From: Symbiodinium natans
Lineage: Eukaryota > Sar > Dinophyceae > Suessiales > Symbiodiniaceae
NCBI GenBank assembly: GCA_905221605.1
Contig: CAJNDS010000524.1
Location: 1 to 64,000 of the forward strand
Direction: 5' to 3'
Length of the DNA stretch: 64,000 nt
The notes beneath the pieces were generated by a model. The model did no database searches, was not told where the DNA came from, and saw only the letters and a list, made by a program, of their open reading frames with translations. A program made the translations under genes and the position numbers. This document shows, in pieces, positions 52,116 to 62,278 of the stretch; positions within the stretch are counted from its first letter, which is position 1; the number at the start of each line of letters is the position of its first letter.

Positions 52116-55100
52116 GTCTGATTTCTATTTATACTGTTCATATTTTTTATGAGTCTGATCATTATTATTATTGTTGTTATCATTGCCCTGATTATTATTC
52201 TTATATCGTGATTATGACTATTATTACTGTTGTTATTATTTCTATTCTGATTCTTGTTCTTAATTACTATTCTTATCATTTTGATTCTTATTTTTCATTA
52301 CTATTAGTAGTATTATTGTGATTAATATGATTATTATCATTATTCTTCTGATTATTACTATTAGTATTATTACGCACAGCACGTGAGGTTTGCCGTCGCG
52401 CATTGTTTTTCATTGGTTTTTGTGGGACGGGAGGCACCTCATGATGGTCAATCTTGTTGGATGATTTTTTGGCGTTGCGCTGCCGCTATGAGTTTTTGCT
52501 GATTGTTAAGCAAGTCCTGGTGTTGTTTGACGCCACGTTTGCCGTCAGGCAGCATTTACATGGCTGGCTGCCTGATGTGTGTGCGCACGCGGCAAACACT
52601 GTTATTTGCGATGTTTTCATGCACTTCTGCCAAGACAACCTCTGCAGCTGTGTTTTTTGGAGGCTTGCATTTCCGAAAACGCACTTGCCAAATTTCCGGA
52701 CTTTCACGGTTTTTGTGGGACGTGTTTTGGGCATGGTCGCGACAGGCTGGACGCTTGTGACAGATTTTCTTGTTCCACATCCTTGTGCAGTATGTTGTAC
52801 AAAGAGACGAAAACGCTGTAAATACCAGTGTTTTGGGCATGCATGCAGTATGAATGACGTTCTTACCCCCCCCCCCCCCACCCCAAAGTTACAGCCGTAG
52901 CTGACGGCAAACCTGGCGTGCTGCGGGTATTATTACTATTGTGTTTTTATCATTCTTATTAGTAATCTAGAAATAGCAAAATAATGACAGTAATAATAGG
53001 TTATAACAACAAAAGCAATAATGGTAGTACTAATAATAATATTGGTGATAATAAAAATAGTCATAATGGTAAGAACACTACGACTAACAATAAGAAGAAG
53101 AACAAGAACAACAACAACAACAATAACAATAACAATATCAATAACAATAACAATAACAATGACAATAACAATAACCATAACAATAACAATAACAATAACA
53201 ACAACAATAACAATAATAGTCGAAATTGTAATAATAATATTCCGTACTAACGATAGTAACAGTGATAGTAAAAAAACATCGTAACGGTAATGGTGTGAAG
53301 GTCTCAGGCTTGAAGTGGGGCGCCTGGTTTGGAGGCAGGGACCTTCCTTTCAGCGCCACGGAGTAAAGCTTGCGGATGTGGAGTTCGAAGCCTCACCGGA
53401 CCCAGAGCTGACGGGTTTGGGGTTTAGGGTTAGGGTTTAGGATTTAGGGTTTAGGGTTTTGGGTTTAGGGTTTGGGGTTTAGGGTTAGTGGTTCAGTGAA
53501 GTCAGGGGCCTCCCATCACCCCACAGACTGAAAGGGGGAAAGTCATCAAGGACTCTGCAGCTGCAGATGCACCCAACTTCTCCGACTGCTAACGATGCCA
53601 AGGTGCAGGAGTTGCACACCGAGAAGAAAGGGTGCAGTGCAAAAGTTGGGGAGTAGACCTCACAGGGGCGCACTGTCAGGCCTAACACACATTCTAAAAC
53701 CCTAAAATGTCATGAAAACCCTGAGCAGACATTTGCCATCGCCTCGCTGTTGAGGTCCTGCCGCAAGCTGAGCGGAAGCATGTTCAGCACCTTGATGTCC
53801 TCTTCATGCACCTAGATTCTCCGACACAGGGGGATGAGCTGATGCTGTGCCAAAGCTGCTGCTCCAAATTGGGAGACAAGTTATGACCAGCTGGATGTGT
53901 CTCGATGCCCGATACACCTTGTGAAGATCGTTAAAGAGGTGTCCAGAAAGAATTTGCTCCCTGGAGGCCATGGAAGCTTGATTTCTGACCAGGCGCCCGC
54001 CGCTTGTTTCTGTTCATGGCAGAACTCACGCTCTGCAGAACCCGTGCAAGAAGTCCTCCAGACACGTTGCCTCCGGACAAAAGAACACAGCATGGAGCTT
54101 CTGCAACTCACTACTGCATAAACCCTCTACGGCACAAAGCGAACTCGAAGCTCTGGAAAAAGGTGCAGACGAAGGGGCACTGGGTCAAATATCGTCGAAG
54201 CAAGGAGAACTGCTCATTTCTGTCCTCCCACACGCCCCCTCATCCCCTTAAAGGCCTTTGCCAGCCTGCTGTTTCGGAAGCCCTCTTACATGCCATGGGT
54301 TGAACAGTCCTTGTTCAGCGTCCGCAGCTGCGTCATGGCGTTTGTGATGGCAGAGATGAACGAGGAGAAGATCACCTGCGCGAAGGGAGAAATTGAGGCT
54401 TAGACACCTGAAAACCAAAGAAAAACTAGACCCCTAAACCCCAAGCTGGGGCCGAGAAGCCATTGCCGAGACAATGACGCAGACACAGAATATGCGCTCT
54501 GTGGCGTTGGTCGGGTAGACTTCCATCGATGCCGGGGTAAACTGCGTCAGACTCCAATGCAAGCAAGTAGAGTACCTGAAGCTTCGGACCTAGACAGTAG
54601 GGGTTTGGGGTCTGGGTTGAGGGCTTAAGGTGAACCAACACTCTGACACCAACACTGTGAGACACAAATCGTGACAGCTACTGCGCGAGCCAACTGCTCC
54701 ACCCTGTGCTCCTCTTGAAACAAGACGAGGTGCTGATAAGGAATACCTCTTCCATCGATGGCCTGACGTGTGGAAATCTGAAGCTGAGCTTGCTTGCGCT
54801 GGCATGTTATGACATTCCGGCATCACACTCGGGATGTTCGCCCGAGAAGGCTTTCGATCCAAAATCCGCGTTCCGGCTGCGAGCCGATTTAAGCCGCAGG
54901 GCTCCCGCACACTGGCTCCATTTCACCAAGCAGCATTGTCATAGAACCACGTGTCTATGCCATTGGGATCCTGCCGCCCGATCCAAAACCACAAGCACCT
55001 GATACAGGGCTCTTCAGTGGGAATGCGAAGAGTCGAAGTACTCCACAGTCCTGGACCGTCAGTTCAAGGCTTTTGCTCGGCTTCCCCACCAAGGGTCTTG

Positions 55101-58100
55101 AACCCTTCTCCCAAGGCACGCAATGAAGTGGTTCACGCAGAGGATCAAGCCGAGAAGCTTGACAATCCCCACCTTTTGAATTTTGAGGCTCTGGGCATTA
55201 GGTGGGCTTAGGATTGTTTGAGGGCTTCCGTTTGGCTTTCCCTGCTGCCTTCATATGAGTTCAGGCCGATGACCAGCCAGAAGGGGGGGGGGTGCCACTA
55301 CAAAGGTTGCGGATTCCGCACAACTTCATCATCTTAGAGGCCAGTTCGAAGAGTACCTATTCAGGAATGGCCCTCGTCGTCAAGGCCCGAACTACTGCCC
55401 CCTAAGCGCTGAAAGCATGGTTGCGGGATTGAGAGCAAGCCGCAATGATGATGCAATGCTCGGAGTGGATAGTGTCCAGCAGCTCCTGCCCAGGCTCCAC
55501 CAGCACTTTGCGCAGCTTCCATGAAAGCTTCGCTCTTACCCTGGCATGCATGCCATTTTAGACAACGCGGAATATCCGCACCACCAACACCACCACTCCC
55601 CCACCGCCCCGCATCTGCCTGCAGCATGCCACCTCCCTTCAGCACGCGGATGAGGCGAAATACGCGGAGGATGCGCACTCCTCAGGGCATCTCTGGAACT
55701 GGATTCTGATAGCAGCCTCGGACTGCTGAAATGAACTTCCATCACCCTCTTTAGGCGTCCTTTGCCGAGGCGGAGAGCGCTGATTCCTGCAGTGCAAAGC
55801 TCCGGAAGTACCCAAAACTGCTGCTCGCACAGGAGTCGGCAGAGCAACGCGTATCATCTTTAGGACAACGTAGACAACTTCTGGATTCTGCTCTCAAGGC
55901 CGAAAGATAGAGCGCTTCAAAGGCCTCCCACGTTCCGCGTGTTGGTCACCTTAATGAGCAAAGAACCGAGCAGAACGAACAAAAGGATCCCTCGACCAAA
56001 AGTAGTAAAATAGTACCAATAAGTGCAGCAAAAAAGTGATGATAATCGCAATAATTATCGTGGCAATGATAACCATCATAATAGTGATCCTACACCACCG
56101 TGCACACCAATGGAGACCGTTCTCACAACCAGCTCACACTAGAACGCGTGTGTCAGGGCCTGGTTGCTGGCACCCTCAACCCCTAAACCCTATACCCCTA
56201 AAGCACAAACTGCAAGCAGGTGGCCATCTCATACACATTCAGTGACCAGTCCACTGAAACAACAAGGATGTCGAACCAAAACCATCCACGAATGTAGAGA
56301 CCTCCACGTTGCATGGCGGAGCATTTTTTTGTTGGAAAGACATGGCTCCACCCTTTTCCTTTGGCACGGGAATGCGGTTTTGCGAGAGATGTTTCGGGAA
56401 CCCAAGACGGGAAGCTTTGAAGAGTGCTGCACAAAGGCTGGGACTGCGGTTTAAGATCAGCGGGGCGCGCTTGCAGCAGGCTTTCGAAGGTCTCCCACTT
56501 GTTTTAGGACTGAGTTCCTACACGGTTCGCAAAAGGCTCTGACAGAATTACAAACTTCTGAAGGCTTCAAGGTTTTTAAGAAAGGCTCCGAGGGCACAGG
56601 AAGGTGAAGATGGGTTTTGATTGCAAGGAGGCGGCGTAAAGATGCTGAACAAAACGGGTTTTTGCAGGAGGGCTAGACAGATTGACTATGTGTTGCTGGC
56701 TGTGTTTCAATACGGCTTTTAGCAGGGCCTACGGGGTTCTGGAAGGAGGCGGCCGGAGGCGGTCGGAAAGTTTCATATGATTTTACTCACGAAAGGCGTT
56801 TAAGAGGCCTTTGAGGCAAGCAATGAAAAGGTCTTACGATGATTGTAAGAAGCCTCTTGGACAGAAAGCAGCCGTGATGAGCCCACCGCAGAGACAAACC
56901 ACATACCACACCTTTGTAAAGGAAAAAAAGGGTCGAGCAACATCTTCAAAAACTAGGGCCCGCTCTGGAGAACGGTTTAGAGTTCAGAGCTTATTTGGGC
57001 TTGTAGTCTAGGGCTCCTTCTCCAACAGCCAGGACTGGCATGGATTGGAAAATTGCGGCCCTAAACTCCCTAAACCCTGACCGTCCTGTGTTCTGAAGCC
57101 CTGAACCCGAGAACTAGCACAGGTGTGGGGAGCGATTGACGGCCATTGCAAGTAGCTTTCTTCATGTGGGCGACTGACAAAACCTCGCGTTCGCCGAACG
57201 TTGCGCAACTTGCTTGGTGGGCCCGTATCGATTGTCGAGGACTAGCAACCTGACAAATACAGCATCTCTTCGAATATACAAGGTGTTTTTGGGTTGGCCC
57301 CTATCGATTTTCGAGGAAAGTACAACACAAACAAAAGGCATGCAACGTCAAGATAAGATTGGGTTTGCATTACTTTTGTCCGATGCTCATGCGCAGCTGA
57401 TCTTGCTACATTCTACTATATTATGCATCTGTCGCTTGACTTCCATGGCAGAAGTCTCAAACATCCACCAGTTTGGGCAGATCCCCTGCCTGCGATGGCT
57501 CTAACGTGCATTTCAATGATGCCTTTCTTCTGGATGATCTGTCCTTGGGCTTACGCGTTCAGTTCAGGCCCTGCACTGCCCGGTGCTCAGGGTTTACTCC
57601 CAGAAACTTTGCGCTATTGAGTTTAGGAAGCTCAACGTGCATTCCGTCATATTCTTCCATGTCTGTACCCCTGCCCTCGAACAGCAGCTCTACGCCAAAT
57701 CGAGTGGCAAGTTCACTGACGCGACAGCACGATTGGCAATCATCTTGAATGACTGCAGGACGAGCAGCCCACTAGGAACGACATTGGGATATCCAGAGCC
57801 CAGTAAATGCTGCTAGTCCATCCCATCACCTCAGTTCTTGAAACCATGACTGGGTTAGCTAACGCAAATACCTTCCAACCTTGTCCTAAGCTGGTGCATC
57901 CTGCTCCTCAGACTTCTGCTCATGGAGGGCTAAGGTCACAGCCTCTGTGAACGTGTTTCCTGGGGGGTCGAAGACCTGATCCCACAAGCGCGGGCCGGCA
58001 TGGAAACACCGCATAGAAGATGCAGCAAGCTCTCTAATCTTGAAGCAACTCTGCAATTTGGTCTGCATGCCCGCATAACATCAACGCCACCACCGTACCG

Positions 58101-58524
58101 TACCGCCGCCACGGCGTTGCACGGAACCCTCCAGCCCTTACGCCTACCTGCATGGGAAGCCAGAACAGGTCGTAGATGATGAGGAACAATCCAAGAACCT
58201 CGCATCAAAGGAGAATTCGATTCTGTAGAATCTCCTACTACTATTGCTGGTCTTGCGACTATTGCTAGTATTGCTGGTCTTGCTAGTATTGCTAGTCTTG
58301 CTACTCTGGCTCCTATTGCTTCTACCGCTATTGCTCTTGCTACTATTGCTACTATTGCTACTATCGCTACTATTGCTACTATTGCTACTATTGCTACTCT
58401 TGCTACTCTTGCTACTATTGCTACTATTGCTGTTATTGCTACTATTGCTACTATTGCTGCTACTCTTGCCACTCTTGCTACTACTCTTCTACTTCTACTT
58501 CTACTTCTACTTCTACTTCTACTT

Positions 58525-58611
<87 letters not shown>

Positions 58612-59519
58612 ACTACTAGTAGTAGTAGTAGTAGTAGTAGTAGTACTACTACTACACTACCACTACCACTACCACTACCACTACCACTACCACTACCACT
58701 ACCACTACCACTACCACTACCACTACCACTACCACTACCACTACCACTACCACTACCACTACCACTTCCCCTACCACTACCACTACCACTACCACTACCA
58801 CTACCACTACCACTACCACTACCACTACCACTACCACTACCACTACCACTACCACTACCACTACCACTACCACTACCACTACCACTACCCCTACCACTAC
58901 CACTACCACTACCACTACCACTACCACTACCACTACCACTACCACTACCACTACCACTACCACTACCACTACCACTACCACTACCACTACCACTACCACT
59001 ACCACTACCACTACCACTACCACTACTACGACGACGACGACGTCTACGACGAGACTATGAGAACTACTAAATAGCGAGACTATGATACCTACTAAGTAAC
59101 GATACTATTGCTACAATGATCACTACTAATGTTGCTGGAATGCTTTTGACTACAGTACTTCATAGTACTACGAGTGAACGGTGTGCGTCTCCCAGCCTCG
59201 AAGCCCAAGCGCTTTGGCGAACTCGGATCCAGCACGAACCTCCACTCATAACCGATTTGGGGAATGCCATAACACCCAAATGTACATGAATCCCTCTCAT
59301 AAGCAGCCCTTCCAAAACCGGTATCTCGTATTTGCGGAAAGCCCACCCTTTTGAGGGATTGAAACAGAGGGCTTAGCTGAGCCTCTAGCGCAAAGGCTCA
59401 CCAAGAAACAAGCAACACTCAACTTATCAATGTCGGGCCTGTTCAAGGTTCTGATGATGAGCAGCTGCTCAGCATCATCCTTGAAGGCGTGGCCACGCCA
59501 CTTCCATGCTCCAAGAACG
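50662..59519 (-). CDS. EAG/CNG-type voltage-gated cation channel, 22 exons traced
   Basis: In transcription order the exons are 59519-59424, 59239-59197, 58198-58148 (S1), about 57975-57940, about 57809-57757 (S2), 56301-56237 (S3), about 55786-55753, 55677-55633 (S4), 55505-55441, 55172-55120 (S5), 54998-54927 (turret), 54575-54461 (pore and S6 start), 54375-54317 (S6 end), 54219-54181, 53960-53918, 53811-53743 and 53658-53620 (C-linker), 53368-53324, 51953-51900, 51526-51463, 51202-51160 (cyclic-nucleotide-binding fold), 50738-50662. Sixteen introns join in exact phase: eight GT-AG, six GC-AG, two GA-AG. The order of segments and motifs is that of KCNH/EAG, HCN and CNG channels: plasma-membrane tetramers opened by voltage and tuned through a cNMP-type domain. 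The N-terminal start, one S3-S4 join and one exon at 51527-51899 are missing. The C-terminus beyond 50662 is not fixed. Confidence 0.85.
52060..52378. repeat. GAT then ATT/TTA microsatellite
   Basis: ATGATG units at 52073-52112, then AT-rich trinucleotides. Lies in the 1,370-nt channel intron 51954-53323. Confidence 0.9.
52400..52879 (+). repeat. dispersed repeat ending in poly-C, copy 2
   Basis: From CATCCTTGTGCAGTATGTTG (52778) to a run of 14 C at 52866-52879 it matches the copy at 31397-31498 in the same plus-strand orientation. Upstream sequence is rich in GGTTTTTGTGGGAC and TTTTGGGCATG units and may belong to the same element. It lies in a channel intron, antisense to the gene. Confidence 0.6.
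52925..53262. repeat. AATAAC-type microsatellite
   Basis: About 340 bp of AAC/AAT/AAG trinucleotides, intronic in the channel gene. Confidence 0.95.
53324..54219 (-). CDS. channel gene: C-linker exons
   Basis: Five exons join in frame. 54181-54219 reads NEQFSLLRRYLT, 53918-53960 EQILSGHLFNDLHK, 53743-53811 VHEEDIKVLNMLPLSLRQDL, 53620-53658 VYSPTFALHPFFS and 53324-53368 LYSVALKGRSLPPNQ. The patterns LRRYL, LP-x-x-LR-x-x-L-x-x-E and Y-x-P-x-x-x-x-HPFF are those of the C-linker and first helix of the cNMP domain in EAG/CNG channels. Introns are 84-251 nt. Confidence 0.85.
53415..53488 (+). repeat. TTTAGGG array in a channel intron
   Basis: About 10 units. In gene orientation this is CCCTAAA repeat about 45 nt before the acceptor of exon 53324-53368. 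Confidence 0.95.
54310..54375 (-). CDS. channel gene: S6 exon
   Basis: Reads VIFSSFISAITNAMTQLRTL. It follows a CGCGCAG acceptor and completes S6 begun in the pore exon across an 85-nt GC-AG intron. The 3' border is either a GA donor after CT at 54317 (fits the phase of the next exon) or a GA donor after AAG at 54310. Confidence 0.85.
54461..54575 (-). CDS. channel gene: pore exon
   Basis: 115 nt. After the first nucleotide it reads YSTCLHWSLTQFTPASMEVY then PTNATERIFCVCVIVSAM. HWSLTQFTPASMEV occupies the pore helix and filter position. The usual Thr-x-Gly-Tyr/Phe-Gly signature is absent; Thr-Pro-Ala-Ser-Met takes its place. The donor is GCTTCT, and GGGGTTTAGGGG follows within 20-30 nt of it in gene orientation. 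Confidence 0.85.
54927..55172 (-). CDS. channel gene: S5 and turret exons
   Basis: Exon 55120-55172 reads VGIVKLLGLILCVNHFI and ends two nucleotides into an Ala codon; exon 54927-54998 completes it and reads CLWFWIGRQDPNGIDTWFYD then NAAW. The joined Asn-His-Phe-Ile-Ala-Cys-Leu-Trp is the S5 hallmark of EAG/CNG channels. The last codon (TG plus G) joins to the pore exon. Borders are GTGCCT-AG and GTGAAA-AG. Confidence 0.85.
55441..55786 (-). CDS. channel gene: S4 voltage sensor and linker exons
   Basis: Exon 55633-55677 reads RILRVFRLIRVLKG, with Arg/Lys at every third position, the S4 voltage sensor. Exon 55441-55505 reads LVEPGQELLDTIHSEHCIII A, the S4-S5 linker with the family's Ile-x-Ser-Glu. 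A further basic exon at about 55753-55786 (ISALRLGKGRLKR) may begin S4 but its join is not in phase with either neighbour as drawn. Confidence 0.75.
55787..56236. other. channel intron sequence
   Basis: No coding reading. Contains an AT-rich ATAAT tract at about 56035-56090. Confidence 0.5.
56237..56301 (-). CDS. channel gene: S3 exon
   Basis: 65 nt reading LYIRGWFWFDILVVSVDWSL. Trp-Phe-x-Phe-Asp-Ile-Leu-Val-Val and the following Asp-Trp are the S3 pattern of EAG-like channels. Acceptor GTGGAG, donor GTGTAT. Confidence 0.8.
56302..57756. other. large channel intron with one open fragment
   Basis: Minus-strand sequence at about 57550-57735 is open and reads ELATRFGVELLFEGRGTDME then EYDGMHVELPKLNSAKFLG. 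It may be the S2-S3 linker exon of the channel or belong to something else. The rest shows nothing. Confidence 0.35.
57757..58198 (-). CDS. channel gene: S1 and S2 exons
   Basis: Exon 58148-58198 is 17 codons, VLGLFLIIYDLFWLPMQ, the S1 helix with its Tyr-Asp pair. It ends at GTAGGC and joins in phase 0 to VFDPPGNTFTEA (about 57940-57975). Exon about 57757-57809 reads IYWALDIPMSFLVG, matching the Trp-x-Leu-Asp-Ile-Pro-x-Ser-Phe S2 pattern. Ends of the last two exons are approximate. Confidence 0.75.
58233..58655. repeat. GCTACTATT and CTA microsatellite
   Basis: About 270 bp of GCTACTATT-type 9-mers, then CTT/CTA arrays with a short inverted TAG block at 58618-58644. Intronic. Confidence 0.97.
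58656..59026. repeat. CTACCA hexanucleotide array, about 61 units
   Basis: About 370 bp of almost perfect CTACCA with isolated CTTCCC and CTACCC units. With the preceding arrays it forms about 800 bp of simple repeat within the 998-nt intron between exons 58148-58198 and 59197-59239. Poly-Val, Tyr-His and Leu frames across it are artefacts. Confidence 0.98.
59197..59519 (-). CDS. channel gene: pre-S1 exons
   Basis: Exon 59424-59519 (96 nt) reads WKWRGHAFKDDAEQLLIIRT then LNRPDID; it joins across a GTTGAG-AG intron to exon 59197-59239, FVLDPSSPKRLGFE. The latter is the stretch just before S1 in this family (basic, with Pro-x-Ser and Arg-Leu). Its GC donor GCTGGG opens the repeat-filled intron. 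Exons further upstream could not be linked; a Ser/Arg-rich frame reading LKQLSGEEPPVAV at about 59545-59590 is a candidate. Confidence 0.75.
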
Positions 59520-60672
59520 CTAATGGCAGGAAAATGGCAGGAAAAGACTGCAACAGGAGGCTCCTCCCCGCTGAGCTGCTTCAGGCCACCGCCACTTGTG
59601 GCGGTCCTGCGAGCAGCACTCGTCACAGGGACCACAAGACTTCACCGCGTCCCCCCCCCCCCCAAAAAAAGCCCTCGCCTTGCAACTTTCGACGTAGTGG
59701 CGGTGCCCTTCCTGGAAGCCAAAGCCCATGAAAAGTAGGGAAAGCGGTCGGACGTGTCGGGATATGCGGCTATTCCACGCTATTCCACACCGGATACTCA
59801 ATCGCAACAAGGCCTTCGCCAAGATTGCGCTAGCTTCAGGTCGACCTCCGCATTCCTGGGTTCAAAAACCCGATGCTTGCAGGGAAGAAGGGGCCTTAGA
59901 GCCCGTTTGAGAGCTTAAACATCAGGAAAGGGCATTTGGAACCCGCACTCCTTCTTTTAAACAACAGCAGGCAAGGCCACAGTACAGGACCTGGAGCATG
60001 GGCAGCTGAAGGTTCAGCCACATCTTGCAACATCAACGGGACTAAAGCCGACCAGGAAGGCCCCGACAAGCCTAAAGAGTTGGACGGGCAGCGACATCAA
60101 CGAGTGGCGCCGCGACGCAGGAGCGGGAGGCTCCTGAATGCTTGGGCCGGGGTTGCAGGCCTACTCACGAGCATGGGCTGCGCTGCTTCTCTTTAGCTTG
60201 TCGCACACAGCACAAGCCTAACATGAGCGTATATGAAGTAAGAGAGAGAGAGAGAGGGAGAGCGAGAGAGAGCGAGAGAGAGCGCCTCGTAGCACAAACC
60301 TTGGACGACCATTCACAGACAACCTCGTTCCTCTCCACTCCTGCTTATGGAGGGTTCCCAAACGGACTGTGTCTCGATCCAGGTGCCGGAGACAAGATGG
60401 ACTCCAGGGCCGAGATCCAACTGGGGGATTGAGTTCTAGCTAGGGTCCCCCCTGTTAACAGGGATCTGTTTCTGAAGCAACCCTGATTTGGGGGTTCGAA
60501 CTTGTGTAGGTCCTTGCCCTCTAACGCATGGGCATTGTCCGCGCCGAAGAACCCGGAGCTCGACACCCTACGCCTAACCTTCAAACCCCCCCAAAAAACA
60601 CCCTCAACCCTCAACCCTAAACCCTAAACCCTCAACCCTAAACCCTAAACCCTACACCCTGGACTTGAATAC
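59520..60672. other. unassigned, probably 5' part of the channel gene
   Basis: C13A7 run at 59650-59670, GA repeat at 60239-60285, CCCTAAA array at 60601-60658. No exon is defined. Confidence 0.4.
60601..60658 (-). repeat. CCCTAAA/CCCTCAA array
   Basis: About 8 units just below the exon at 60673-60776. Confidence 0.9.
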
Positions 60673-60776
60673 CCCCTGAAATGACAGGAGGAGGCTCTTC
60701 ACACGGGAGCACACCCTGGAAGTGGGCGCTGCGGAAGGAGCTCTTTGCGCTGACGGCGCCCACGGCCTCCGGACCT
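60673..60776 (-). CDS. exon between telomere-like arrays
   Basis: 104 nt; acceptor GAGCCCAG and donor GTATTC. Reads GPEAVGAVSAKSSFRSAHFQ then GVLPCEEPPPVIS. A hydrophilic linker-like sequence. May be an N-terminal exon of the channel gene or of another gene. Confidence 0.45.
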
Positions 60777-60793
60777 CTGGGCTCAGGGAGCCG

Positions 60794-60935
60794 GTTTAGC
60801 GTTTAGGGTTTAGGGTTTAGGGTTTAGGGTTTAGGGTTTAGGGTTTAGGGTTTTTGGGGTTGAGGGTTTAGGATTTGGGGTTTAGGGTTTTGGATTGAGG
60901 ATTTAGGGTTTGGGGGCTAGGGTTTGGGGTTGAGG
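60794..60935 (+). repeat. TTTAGGG array
   Basis: About 7 perfect then about 12 degenerate units. Confidence 0.95.
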
Positions 60936-62116
60936 GGTTTAGATGGCCTTGAACCTCGAGGGGCTTAGGGCTTTAGGTCCCGAGGGTTCAGGGCTCTGCA
61001 TATCTGGTGCTCAGGAAAGATGAAGGTCTCAAATAGTTACTTGGGACTTTAGCTGTCGTTCTGGGCAGAGGCGGTCCTTCTGCAGCTTCGACTGACCCAG
61101 GCAGCTTCTTGAGCAGCAAATCCTCTCCTGGCCAGGAGTCAACAACCGAGAAGGAAAACTCAACCGCCTAGCCACTACAATCAATGCGCGAAAGAAACAC
61201 TAGCTCAAGATGCAGCCAGGAGATGCCATGAGTCTAGTGCATGGAGATGGACTCAAATAGCAGCACAGGCTAAACCGACACTCAGCGTCCTAAGGAAGCT
61301 TGTAACAGTATCAGCTTTGAAGTTTTGACCTGGCTACATGCGATACGCCATCTTGCAGAGCGATGTACGTTCTTCTGTATCCATTTCCATGTCGATGCTG
61401 TTAACCATCAAATGTCAAACGGACATGAATTTACTGCAGGCGCTCTACCACTGTGTACCTGCTGGCATAGCACCCTCTATTTCTTTGACATGTCATCACG
61501 TCTGGCAGTGCCTGCAGTTCCGACGCACAAAGAGATGTTTAAGTGCCGAAGTTGCTCCAAACAAGGGGAACATAGGGGAAGTGCGACACAAGTGCACTGG
61601 CGCAAACACGGCCGAAACCCGAACACTCCGAACAGTCAAAAGCCCGCCCGCCGTGCCTGTCTCCATCTTCGGCGGCCGGGAGGTAGGTGTGGGGGGCATC
61701 AGTGATGCCGAGTCTTGCCGCTGGACAACTGGGCAGCACAGAATTCTCAGAAAGGCACCCGAATCTGGAGTATGAAAGGCGGAGCGAAGAGCGAGATGAG
61801 CTAGCGGAGCTAGCGAGATGAGAGAGAGTGAGAGAGAAAGAAAGAAAACTAGGTAACTAGACTGATGATAAAGCAATGAGGAAAAAAGAACGAGAGAGAA
61901 AGGAGATGATAGAAGAAACAAAAATCAACAAAAGAATGAAAAACGTAGATAGAAAGGAACCGAAAAGGACACAGCGTGTGCGCACGTGTGTGCGTGCGTG
62001 AACCCTCGCCTTTACCAAGGTCTGTGTCCATCTCCACGAACCTCTCGCCTGCACCTGATGCCTGAACACATCCGAACCTCCGCACAACAGCCTACTGAAG
62101 TGTACCCTTCCAAAGC
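60936..62116. other. unassigned stretch
   Basis: GA-rich tract at 61800-61925. Plus-strand frames of 126 and 145 codons at 61325-61775 overlap in different phases and are unrecognised. Confidence 0.4.
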
Positions 62117-62156
62117 GGCCCTAAACCCTTAACCCTCAAGCCTAAACCCTAAAAAC
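62117..62156 (-). repeat. CCCTAAA block
   Basis: About 5 units; the donor GTTTTTAGGG of the next exon lies in it. Confidence 0.85.
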
Positions 62157-62260
62157 CCTGAAGCGGCATGCTTCGGAGCCACAGCGTTTGGACCGCTGCT
62201 GTTCCTGGCGTAGCGCATCGGATGCCTGGCGCGCGAAGCTGGACTGGGGAAGTTGAAGAA
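62157..62260 (-). CDS. exon between telomere-like arrays
   Basis: 104 nt; acceptor CACAAGCAG, donor GTTTTTAGGGTTTAGG. Reads LQLPQSSFARQASDALRQEQ then QRSKRCGSEACRF. Helical, basic. Protein unknown. Confidence 0.5.
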
Positions 62261-62278
62261 CTGCTTGTGGCTTTCGCA

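Noticed and set aside
58244-59074. 276-codon Leu/Tyr-His frame and 123-codon poly-Val frame
   Set aside because: They are translations of CTA and CTACCA microsatellites; exon joins show the region is intronic.
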